The notes beneath the pieces are model-generated. The model was not told the origin of the DNA and did not search any database. It saw only the letters and a list, made by a program, of their open reading frames with translations. The translations under genes and the position numbers were made by a program. Positions 16,791-24,533 of a stretch of 64,000 bases of DNA are shown piece after piece (positions within the stretch are counted from its first letter, which is position 1; each line of letters starts with the position of its first letter). The stretch is from Heterotrichella gracilis (Eukaryota; Sar; Xanthophyceae; Tribonematales; Xanthonemataceae), in contig JAULBX010011099.1 of NCBI GenBank assembly GCA_032358255.1, positions 434,001 through 498,000 of the forward strand. Reading direction: 5' to 3'.

Positions 16791-17770
16791 AAGTAACAAT
16801 AGACGGAAAAGAAATTGATGTGCCAAAGGGAACCACCATTCTTCAGGCAGCTCGTATGATTGGTCCTGAGGTAGCCCCTCCGGCCATGTGTTATTACACG
16901 AAATTAAAAACAAGCGGAGGTTATTGCCGCACTTGTATTGTTAAGGTAACACAAGGTAGCGCGGCTAATCCAACGCCAATGCCTAAGCCTGTTGCGTCTT
17001 GCCGAACAGAGGTGATGGATGGAATGGTAGTTGAGAACTTCACCAATCCAGAAGTATTAGAAGCCCGTAAAGGAGTGGTTGAATTTTTATTGATCAATCA
17101 CCCATTAGATTGTCCGGTATGTGACCAGGCAGGTGAGTGTAGTTTACAGGATCTGGGTTATGGACATGGTTCCGTTAAAACCCGCAGTGAATTTAAACGC
17201 CGCGAGTTTGAAATGATCGACATTGGTGAGAAGATTAAATTACACATGAACCGATGCATCTTATGTTACCGTTGTGTGAAAACTGCCGAGCAAATTACCG
17301 ATGGTCGTGTACACGGGGTGATTGGAAGGGGAGATGCTTCAGAGATCTCTACCTACATTGAAAAAGTGATTGACAATGATTTTTCAGGCAATGTGATCGA
17401 TGTTTGTCCGGTTGGTGCATTAACCGATAAAACATTTCGTTTTAAACAACGCGTTTGGTTTACTAAGCCTGTTGAGGCACACCGTAAGTGTGATAAATGT
17501 TGCGGAAAAACGCGTGTGTGGTTAAAAGGAGAAGAAGTGGTGCGAGTGACTGCAAGAAAAGACCAATGGGATGAGGTAGAAGAGTTTATTTGTAATTCAT
17601 GCCGATACGATCATAAGAAAACAAGTGATTGGGTTATTGAAGGTCCATCGCCTATTACAAGAGCTTCGGTGATCTCACAAAATCAGTATCAGCATTTAAA
17701 TGAACTAAAAGTGCAGATCATGAAACAACAAGAAGCTTTAGGATTCATGCCATTAGATAAAAAACCATAA
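16787..17770 (+). CDS. nuoG: NADH-quinone oxidoreductase subunit G (short form)
   Basis: A 327-residue subunit with an N-terminal ferredoxin-like 2Fe-2S domain (CYYTKLKTSGGYCRTC and a fourth Cys in VASCRTEV). The His-Cys3 cluster motif HPLDCPVCDQAGECSLQD and a 4Fe-4S motif (CILCYRCV ... DVCPVGALT) follow. A further cysteine set, CDKCCGKTR and CNSCRYDH, resembles the start of the N7-type/molybdopterin domain. The large molybdopterin-like domain of canonical NuoG (700-900 residues) is missing; short NuoG is usual in many Bacteroidota. The start ATG overlaps the HEPN stop by 4 nt, whereas nuoH follows after 10 nt. Confidence 0.93.
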   Translation: MKVTIDGKEIDVPKGTTILQAARMIGPEVAPPAMCYYTKLKTSGGYCRTCIVKVTQGSAANPTPMPKPVASCRTEVMDGMVVENFTNPEVLEARKGVVEFLLINHPLDCPVCDQAGECSLQDLGYGHGSVKTRSEFKRREFEMIDIGEKIKLHMNRCILCYRCVKTAEQITDGRVHGVIGRGDASEISTYIEKVIDNDFSGNVIDVCPVGALTDKTFRFKQRVWFTKPVEAHRKCDKCCGKTRVWLKGEEVVRVTARKDQWDEVEEFICNSCRYDHKKTSDWVIEGPSPITRASVISQNQYQHLNELKVQIMKQQEALGFMPLDKKP

Positions 17771-17780
17771 GTATAAAACG

Positions 17781-18836
17781 ATGCTAACATTTATCATATA
17801 CAAATCAATTATCTGCGTAGTTATTTTTGCAGTTTCTTTGGGAATTGCTGCTTATTCTACCTGGTGGGAAAGAAAATTTGCCGGCTTATTACAAGATCGC
17901 TGGGGACCAAGCAGGGCCGGCTGGTGGGGATTATTGCAGCCATTAGCAGATGGCGGAAAAATGTTGTGGAAAGAAGAGATCATTCCAAATGTTTCGAATA
18001 AATTTTTATTCGTGTTAGCGCCCGGATTGTTTATTATCACAGCTATTATGGCGGGGGTTCTTATTCCCTGGGGACCTGCATTAATTATTGATGGAAACTC
18101 ATATCCCTTGCAGGTGGCCGATGTCAATGTGGGCGTCATCTTTTTATTGGGAGTAACTTCTATTGGTGTGTATGGAATTATGATAGGAGGTTGGGCTTCT
18201 AACAACAAATATTCCTTATTAGGAGCCATTCGTTCGTCAGCTCAAATGATCTCTTATGAATTAGCCATGGGCATTGCTTTGATCGCGCTTATTATCACTG
18301 CCGGCGGCACATTGAGTTTCAGCGAGATCATTAAACAACAAGATGCCGGTGTGGCAAACATTGTATGGCAACCACTTGGATTTATTATTTTCTTTGTGTG
18401 CGCATTAGCTGAAACCAATCGGGCACCATTTGACTTAGCAGAATGTGAAACGGAATTAGTAGGTGGTTATCACACGGAGTATTCAGCGTTTAAATTAGGT
18501 TTGTTCTTGTTCGCCGAATACATCAACATGTTTGTGTCATCAGCAGTGATGGCCGGCTTTTACTTTGGCGGATACAATTTTCCTTTCGCACATGAATTGT
18601 ATCAGGCTTTGGGGTTACAAGAGGGTTCCTGGATCATATCACTTATTGGCTTTGGAGCTTATTTCACCAAGACCTTAATTTTTATTTCAATTTTTATGTG
18701 GATCCGTTGGACAATTCCAAGATTCCGTTATGACCAATTAATGAATTTAGGATGGAAAAGTTTGTTGCCTTTGTCCTTGTTAAATTTAGCTTTAACAGTG
18801 GTAGTAGAGTATTTTAAAGGAAATATTAAATTTTAG
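17781..18836 (+). CDS. nuoH: NADH-quinone oxidoreductase subunit H
   Basis: The 351-residue membrane subunit forms the base of the quinone chamber and has about eight hydrophobic helices. Diagnostic motifs are the N-terminal WWERKFAGLLQDRWGPSRAGW, the AETNRAPFDLAECETELVGGYHTEYS loop and the WIRWTIPRFRYDQLMNLGWK ending. The spacer to nuoI, 107 nt, is the longest in the operon. Confidence 0.96.
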   Translation: MLTFIIYKSIICVVIFAVSLGIAAYSTWWERKFAGLLQDRWGPSRAGWWGLLQPLADGGKMLWKEEIIPNVSNKFLFVLAPGLFIITAIMAGVLIPWGPALIIDGNSYPLQVADVNVGVIFLLGVTSIGVYGIMIGGWASNNKYSLLGAIRSSAQMISYELAMGIALIALIITAGGTLSFSEIIKQQDAGVANIVWQPLGFIIFFVCALAETNRAPFDLAECETELVGGYHTEYSAFKLGLFLFAEYINMFVSSAVMAGFYFGGYNFPFAHELYQALGLQEGSWIISLIGFGAYFTKTLIFISIFMWIRWTIPRFRYDQLMNLGWKSLLPLSLLNLALTVVVEYFKGNIKF

Positions 18837-18943
18837 AATGAAAAAATTGAAGCCAATCATATTCATATCGAGACTTATGGAATGCATTGAGATCTATGGT
18901 CTCATTGTATTTGCTATTGTTTCAATATTTAATTTTTAGAACC

Positions 18944-19543
18944 ATGCAATTAACAAATAGAAGTAAAGTAGTTTCAATTAAAGAACAAAGTTTAGCAGAG
19001 AAGATTTATTTTCCTGCTATTATAAGAGGTATGGCTGTTACATTCAGTCATTTGTTCAAGAAACGTCCTACCATTATGTATCCTGAGCAAAAACGTGAGT
19101 TCGCTCCTATTTATCGCGGGCAACATGTTTTAAAACGCGATGATAACGGTGCTGAACGCTGCACCTCTTGCGGCATGTGTGCAGTTGCTTGTCCGGCTGA
19201 AGCCATTACCATGGAAAGCGGTGAACGTAAAAAAGGCGAAGAAGGATTATACAGAGAAGAAAAATACGCAAAGAAATATGAGATCAATATGTTACGTTGC
19301 ATATTTTGCGGATTGTGTGAAGAAGCCTGTCCGAAAGAAGCTATCTTTTTAACCGATAGAATTGTTGCTTCAGATTTTGAGCGTGATGGTTTTATTTACG
19401 GCAAAGATAAATTGGTGGAGAAAATGGATAAACGCATAGATGTTACCAAGCGCCAAACACCGGAGGTTTTGGAATTCAAAAAAATTCCTGGTTTAAAACA
19501 TAATGAACTGCATACAGAAAAATTAAATAAAGGAAAACACTAA
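18944..19543 (+). CDS. nuoI: NADH-quinone oxidoreductase subunit I
   Basis: The 199-residue ferredoxin-like subunit carries the N6a and N6b 4Fe-4S clusters in two motifs, CTSCGMCAVACPAEAI and CIFCGLCEEACPKEAI. The start at ATG 18944 (MQLTNRSKVV) is chosen; a longer frame begins at 18887 but adds an AT-rich spacer-encoded segment unlike the family. The spacer to nuoJ contains the third palindrome copy. Confidence 0.95.
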   Translation: MQLTNRSKVVSIKEQSLAEKIYFPAIIRGMAVTFSHLFKKRPTIMYPEQKREFAPIYRGQHVLKRDDNGAERCTSCGMCAVACPAEAITMESGERKKGEEGLYREEKYAKKYEINMLRCIFCGLCEEACPKEAIFLTDRIVASDFERDGFIYGKDKLVEKMDKRIDVTKRQTPEVLEFKKIPGLKHNELHTEKLNKGKH

Positions 19544-19553
19544 ATAAATTGAC

Positions 19554-19571
19554 TCCCGATAGCTATCGGGA
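19554..19571. repeat. 18-bp palindrome, nuoI-nuoJ spacer
   Basis: TCCCGATAGCTATCGGGA is a perfect palindrome, identical to those at 11238-11255 and, except for its outer bases, 11277-11292. The left flank AAATTGAC and right flank TTA are shared with the nuoB-nuoC copy, so the repeated unit is larger than the palindrome. Confidence 0.9.
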
Positions 19572-19638
19572 TTAAAATTTACAATTGACGATTTATTCAA
19601 TTGTAAATGGTCAATCAAACAATTGTAAATAAAATAAT

Positions 19639-20151
19639 ATGTTAGGTTACACAATCACACAATGGATCTTCGGAGTACTCTCCTTTTTAGCGATCATGTT
19701 CGCTTTAATGGTTGTATTTAGCCGCAACCCGGTAAACTCAGTTCTTTATCTGGTATTAACTTTTTTCTGCATTGCCGGACACTATTTATTAATGAACGCA
19801 CAGTTTTTGGCGGTTGTTCATATTGCAGTGTACGCGGGCGCCATTATGGTACTATTCCTCTTTGTGATCATGCTCATGAACTTAAATGAAAACGAAGAAC
19901 CACAAAAAACAATGATCTCTAAAATTATAGCAGGAGTCATTGGCGGCTTATTGCTGGTCGTAATGGTAGGTGCTTTAAGAGGAACAGAACAATTAGCCAT
20001 TCAACGTTACGGACATTCAGATATAGGTTTGGTAAAAAATTTGGGAACTGTATTGTTTAGAGAATATTTATTTCCATTTGAAATTGTTTCTGTACTCCTA
20101 TTATCTGCTTTAGTTGGAGCCATTATGATAGGTAAAAAGGACGTGAAATAG
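19639..20151 (+). CDS. nuoJ: NADH-quinone oxidoreductase subunit J
   Basis: The 170-residue membrane subunit has five hydrophobic helices. The sequence FSRNPVNSVLYLVLTFFCIAG and the HIAVYAGAIMVLFLFVIMLMNL helix with its pi-bulge region match NuoJ. The start ATG at 19639 is preceded 8 nt upstream by AATTGTAAAT, a decamer found at similar distance before nuoK, nuoL and nuoN. Confidence 0.95.
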   Translation: MLGYTITQWIFGVLSFLAIMFALMVVFSRNPVNSVLYLVLTFFCIAGHYLLMNAQFLAVVHIAVYAGAIMVLFLFVIMLMNLNENEEPQKTMISKIIAGVIGGLLLVVMVGALRGTEQLAIQRYGHSDIGLVKNLGTVLFREYLFPFEIVSVLLLSALVGAIMIGKKDVK

Positions 20152-20184
20152 AATTAGTAATCAAAAATTGTAAATAAAAATATC

Positions 20185-20496
20185 ATGATCAACGGAATTT
20201 CAATCAATATGTACCTCCTGCTAAGCACAGTGATATTCATCATTGGCGCAATTGGAGTAATGGCGCGAAGAAACACTATAATATTATTTATGTGTATAGA
20301 ATTAATGTTGAATGCAGTAAACCTTTTGCTGGTGGCCTTCAGCACCTTGCACAATGATTCAAGCGGACAAGTGTTTGTGTTTTTTGTGATGGCGGTGGCG
20401 GCTGCCGAGGTAGCAGTTGGACTAGCCATTTTAAGCATGATCTATAGAAACATTAAAAGTATTGACTCGGACCTATTAAGTAATTTAAAAAATTGA
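20185..20496 (+). CDS. nuoK: NADH-quinone oxidoreductase subunit K
   Basis: A 103-residue membrane subunit with three helices. The conserved [24 protein letters not shown] segment has the helix-embedded Glu of the proton path, and [17 protein letters not shown] contains the second Glu. The decamer AATTGTAAAT lies 9 nt upstream of the start. Confidence 0.95.
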   Translation: MINGISINMYLLLSTVIFIIGAIGVMARRNTIILFMCIELMLNAVNLLLVAFSTLHNDSSGQVFVFFVMAVAAAEVAVGLAILSMIYRNIKSIDSDLLSNLKN

Positions 20497-20573
20497 TTCA
20501 CGATTTCACTTGAGTAAAACATCTGTAATTCCGATAACTTCGGCAGTAAATATAAAATTGTAAATAATAACAT

Positions 20574-22460
20574 ATGATCAAATTAGCAGCACTCATTCCC
20601 TTATTTCCTTTAATTGGTTTTTTAATTAATGGATTTTTCGGGAAGAAAATAAGTAAGGGATTAAGTGGCAGTATTGCCTCTGTTAGCATATTAGCTTCAT
20701 TTATTGTTTCGGTACTTGTATTCATGGAATTACAAGCCTCCACTCAGAAAGAACACATTGTGAGTGTGTTTTCATGGATCAACTCAGAAACTTTAAAAGT
20801 TCCTTTTGAATTTTTGATCGATCCTTTATCAACCGTGTTTCTTTTGATTATCACCGGAATAGGTTTTTTGATCCATATTTATTCCATTGGCTATATGCAC
20901 GATGATGAAGGCTTTGCGAGATTCTTTACCTATTTGAATTTATTCGTGTTCTTCATGTTGTTATTGGTATTAGGAAATAACTATCTGATCACTTTTGTGG
21001 GTTGGGAAGGAGTAGGCTTGTGTTCATATTTACTTATTGGTTTCTGGTACAAAAACACAGCCTATAATAATGCGGCTAAAAAGGCATTTATCATGAATCG
21101 TATTGGTGACCTTGGTTTTTTATTAGGGATCCTTTTAATATTTGTAACCTACGGAAGTATCACTTACACTGAGATCTTTGATAGAGCCGGAACGGCAAGT
21201 GTGGCAACAGTTACTGCGATAGCCTTATTATTATTTGTGGGTGCCATGGGGAAATCGGCGCAACTACCTTTATACACCTGGTTACCTGATGCTATGGCCG
21301 GTCCGACCCCTGTATCTGCTTTAATACATGCGGCCACCATGGTAACGGCCGGTATTTTTATGGTAGTGCGTTCGAATGTGTTTTATTCAATTAGTGATGT
21401 GGCTAGTGAAACCGTGGCGATTGTTGGTGTCATCACCGCTTTATTTGCAGCAACGATTGGTTTATTTCAAAACGACATTAAAAAAATTCTGGCTTACTCA
21501 ACGGTCTCTCAATTAGGATTGATGTTTTTAGGTTTAGGAGTAGGAGCATACAGTTCGGCAGTTTTCCATGTAACAACTCATGCTTTTTTCAAGGCTTTAT
21601 TGTTCTTAGGAGCAGGTTCAGTGATTCACGCTATGGGTGGCGAACAAGACATTCGTAAAATGGGAGGTTTAAGCGGTAAAATTAAAATCACATTTGTAAC
21701 CATGTTGCTGGGAACCATCGCTATTAGCGGTCTGCCACCGTTCAGTGGGTTTTTTAGCAAGGATGAAATTTTAGCCCATGTCTATGAGCATAGTAAAATA
21801 TTATGGTTATTAGGAATGATTGCTTCAATGCTAACTGCATTTTATATGTTCCGTTTGGTATTCTTAACCTTCTTTGGTAAGTTCAGAGGAACTCATGCAC
21901 AAGAACATCATTTGCACGAGTCTCCATCCAGCATGACCATCCCATTAATTGTCTTGGCGGCTCTATCTGTTGTTGGAGGTGTTTTAGGTTTGCCGGAATT
22001 TTGGCACCTACCAAACTGGATGCACCATAATCTCGAATCGGTGATCAAACGCCCTACATATTCTACTTTGCCGCACGAAACAGAATGGATGTTGATGGGT
22101 TTAGCTGTTGCAAGCGCAATAGCTGTCATTTATTTTACCTATTTGGTTTACATGAAATACAAAGTGTTACCGGCAGAAAGAGAAGAACAAATGAAACCAT
22201 GGCAACGTATTATTTACAATAAGTATTTTGCGGATGAAATTTATGATGCGGTTTTCAGAAAGCCTTTAGACGGACTCTCTCGTTTCTTTTACAAGTATAT
22301 TGATAAAGAATTTATTGATGGAATTGTGAACGGTGTTGGTACAACGGTGAAATTTGTTGGAGGTAATGTTCGTAGTCTTCAAACAGGTAAAATTGGCTTC
22401 TACCTCATGAGCATGGTGCTGAGTGTGGTATTAATTATTTTAGTTACCTTTTTAGTTTAA
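20574..22460 (+). CDS. nuoL: NADH-quinone oxidoreductase subunit L
   Basis: The largest antiporter-like membrane subunit (628 residues), carrying the long lateral helix at its C-terminal end. Key motifs are VGWEGVGLCSYLLIGFWY with the proton-path Glu, the broken-helix lysine region AMGKSAQLPLYTWLPDAMAGPTPVSALIHAATMVTAG, and NDIKKILAYSTVSQLG. The decamer AATTGTAAAT lies 8 nt upstream of the start. An ORF6N-domain gene follows after 3 nt in place of nuoM. Confidence 0.96.
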   Translation: MIKLAALIPLFPLIGFLINGFFGKKISKGLSGSIASVSILASFIVSVLVFMELQASTQKEHIVSVFSWINSETLKVPFEFLIDPLSTVFLLIITGIGFLIHIYSIGYMHDDEGFARFFTYLNLFVFFMLLLVLGNNYLITFVGWEGVGLCSYLLIGFWYKNTAYNNAAKKAFIMNRIGDLGFLLGILLIFVTYGSITYTEIFDRAGTASVATVTAIALLLFVGAMGKSAQLPLYTWLPDAMAGPTPVSALIHAATMVTAGIFMVVRSNVFYSISDVASETVAIVGVITALFAATIGLFQNDIKKILAYSTVSQLGLMFLGLGVGAYSSAVFHVTTHAFFKALLFLGAGSVIHAMGGEQDIRKMGGLSGKIKITFVTMLLGTIAISGLPPFSGFFSKDEILAHVYEHSKILWLLGMIASMLTAFYMFRLVFLTFFGKFRGTHAQEHHLHESPSSMTIPLIVLAALSVVGGVLGLPEFWHLPNWMHHNLESVIKRPTYSTLPHETEWMLMGLAVASAIAVIYFTYLVYMKYKVLPAEREEQMKPWQRIIYNKYFADEIYDAVFRKPLDGLSRFFYKYIDKEFIDGIVNGVGTTVKFVGGNVRSLQTGKIGFYLMSMVLSVVLIILVTFLV

Positions 22461-22463
22461 CTC

Positions 22464-22970
22464 GTGGAAATTAAGAAGGTAGAAAATATTATTTATGAGG
22501 TTAGAAAACAAAAGGTTATGTTGGATTTTGACCTCGCAGAACTTTATGAAGTTGAAACCAAAGCTCTGAACCAAGCCGTTAAACGTAATATTGAGCGTTT
22601 TCCGGAAGATTTTATGTTTAGGCTGAGTACAAAAGAATGGGGAGTTATCCGGTCACAAATTGTTACCGCATCTCAAAGTAAAAGAAATATAACAACTACA
22701 CCTTATGCCTTTACCGAACAGGGGGTGGCAATGTTAAGTGGAGTATTAAAGTCGAAGAAAGCAATTGAGGTAAACATTAATATAATGAGAGCTTTTGTCT
22801 TTATGAGACAATATGCTTTAACACATAAAGATCTAACGGATAAATTGAAAAAATTGGAAGGAAAATACAATAAAAAATTCAAAGACATTCATGCGGCAAT
22901 TGCTTATCTAATAGAAAAAGAAATGCTTCAGGAAAAACAAACTAACCGCAAAAAAATAGGATATAAATAA
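22464..22970 (+). CDS. ORF6N-domain DNA-binding protein
   Basis: A 168-residue protein whose first 110 residues match the ORF6N domain: VMLDFDLAELYEVETKALNQAVKRN, then FPEDFMFRLSTKEW, then PYAFTEQGVAMLSGVLKSKKAIEVNINIMRAFV. A charged helical tail follows (about 115-165). ORF6N and related KilA-N domains are found in phage proteins and in scattered single genes of Bacteroidota; they are thought to bind DNA, but function in such single genes is unknown. The start is GTG at 22464, 3 nt after nuoL, and nuoM begins 18 nt after its stop. It is not part of complex I and must be translated from the nuo mRNA unless it has its own promoter, which is not visible. Confidence 0.88.
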   Translation: MEIKKVENIIYEVRKQKVMLDFDLAELYEVETKALNQAVKRNIERFPEDFMFRLSTKEWGVIRSQIVTASQSKRNITTTPYAFTEQGVAMLSGVLKSKKAIEVNINIMRAFVFMRQYALTHKDLTDKLKKLEGKYNKKFKDIHAAIAYLIEKEMLQEKQTNRKKIGYK

Positions 22971-22988
22971 AATAATTTTTAGAAATAT

Positions 22989-24449
22989 ATGTTAACAGCT
23001 TTATTAATAGGATTCCCATTACTAGCAGCCTTTCTGGTATTTTTTACTAAAGGAACAACTGCTCGTAATCTCGCATTGGCGGCTTCAGTGATTGAATTTG
23101 TGATCTCACTTTTAGCTTTGTATCAATTTAAACTTAACCCAAATTCAGCCTTATTGCAGTTTGATGCTGTATGGGTGCAATCATTGGGCATTCATTTTTC
23201 AGTGGCTATTGACGGACTAAGCATTTTATTGGTTTTACTTACTACCTTTTTAGTTCCGCTTATCATTCTAACTTCTTTTGGAAACACTTACTCCAATTCA
23301 CAAAATTTTTATGGATTGATGCTGGTGATGCAAATGGCTCTGGTAGGGGTGTTTACAGCCAACGATGGATTTTTATTTTATGTGTTCTGGGAATTGGCTT
23401 TAATTCCGATCTATTTTATCTGTTTACTTTGGGGCGGGGAGAATCGTGGAGCGATTACTTTTAAATTCTTTGTTTATACTTTATTCGGGTCTTTATTTAT
23501 GTTGATCGGGTTTATTTATTTGTATAACCACACCAATGTGAACGGACTAAAATCATGGGCCATTCAAGATCTGTATAATGCAGGAAAAAGTTTAAATGCC
23601 GGTCAGCAAGGAATTTTATTTTGGTTAATTTTTATTGCCTTTGCCATTAAGATGCCGATCTTTCCTTTTCATACCTGGCAACCAGATACTTATGTGAATG
23701 CTCCAACGCAAGGAACCATGTTGCTTTCAGGCATCATGTTAAAAATGGGAACCTTTGGAATGATCAAATGGTTATTGCCAATTGTTCCTTTAGGATTAGA
23801 AAAGTGGGGAGGAACAGCCATCGGATTATCTGTGATTGGAATTGTATACGCTTCCTGCATTGCCATCGTTCAAAAAGATTTTAAACGCTTGATCGCTTAT
23901 TCTTCCATTGCACACGTTGGTTTAATTTCTGCCGGAATCCTTTCTGCAAACCAACAAGGAATTCAAGGAGCTTTAATGCAAATGCTTGCGCATGGGGTGA
24001 GTGTGATCGGATTATTTTTTATCGCTGATATTTTGTTACATCATACCGGAACACGTGAAATTTATAAATTAGGCGGCATCAGAAGTATGAATGGAAACTT
24101 TGCTGTTTTGTTTTTGATCGTTGTTTTAGGAGCAGTAGCCTTACCATTAACGAACGGATTTGTAGGCGAATTTTTGTTGATGAACGGAGTTTATCAGTTT
24201 AATCCCACCGTTGCTGCTTTTGCAGGACTCACAATTATTTTGGGAGCCGTTTATATGCTTCGCAGCTATCAACATATTATGTTAGGAGAACGACACGATT
24301 CTAATTTGGAATTTGGCCCGCTTGCAAAAACAGACAAATTGGTATTGATCATTGTTTGCGCTGTTATCATCGCTTTCGGTGTGTATCCAAAACCATTAAA
24401 TGATATTGCAGAGGAAGCAACTAAAACGGTAATGACATTAATAAAGTAA
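22989..24449 (+). CDS. nuoM: NADH-quinone oxidoreductase subunit M
   Basis: A 486-residue antiporter-like membrane subunit. Motifs are FYVFWELALIPIYFICLLWGG with the conserved Glu, the lysine-bearing AIKMPIFPFHTWQPDTYVNAPTQGTMLLSGIMLKMG, and QKDFKRLIAYSSIAHVGLI. It is separated from nuoN by 84 nt of AT-rich sequence with repeated TGACAATT-like words. Confidence 0.96.
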   Translation: MLTALLIGFPLLAAFLVFFTKGTTARNLALAASVIEFVISLLALYQFKLNPNSALLQFDAVWVQSLGIHFSVAIDGLSILLVLLTTFLVPLIILTSFGNTYSNSQNFYGLMLVMQMALVGVFTANDGFLFYVFWELALIPIYFICLLWGGENRGAITFKFFVYTLFGSLFMLIGFIYLYNHTNVNGLKSWAIQDLYNAGKSLNAGQQGILFWLIFIAFAIKMPIFPFHTWQPDTYVNAPTQGTMLLSGIMLKMGTFGMIKWLLPIVPLGLEKWGGTAIGLSVIGIVYASCIAIVQKDFKRLIAYSSIAHVGLISAGILSANQQGIQGALMQMLAHGVSVIGLFFIADILLHHTGTREIYKLGGIRSMNGNFAVLFLIVVLGAVALPLTNGFVGEFLLMNGVYQFNPTVAAFAGLTIILGAVYMLRSYQHIMLGERHDSNLEFGPLAKTDKLVLIIVCAVIIAFGVYPKPLNDIAEEATKTVMTLIK

Positions 24450-24533
24450 TAAATATTGACAATTTATTGATTGACAATTGACAATTGAAATCGACTAAAT
24501 TGTAACTCGTAAATAACAAAATTGTAAATTGAT

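Noticed and set aside
17852-18229. 125-codon minus-strand ORF
   Set aside because: Antisense to nuoH, no recognisable protein features, and nuoH is certain.
22464-22970. ORF6N gene as part of a prophage
   Set aside because: No integrase, structural phage genes, att-like repeats or lysis genes surround it; it is a single gene within nuo.
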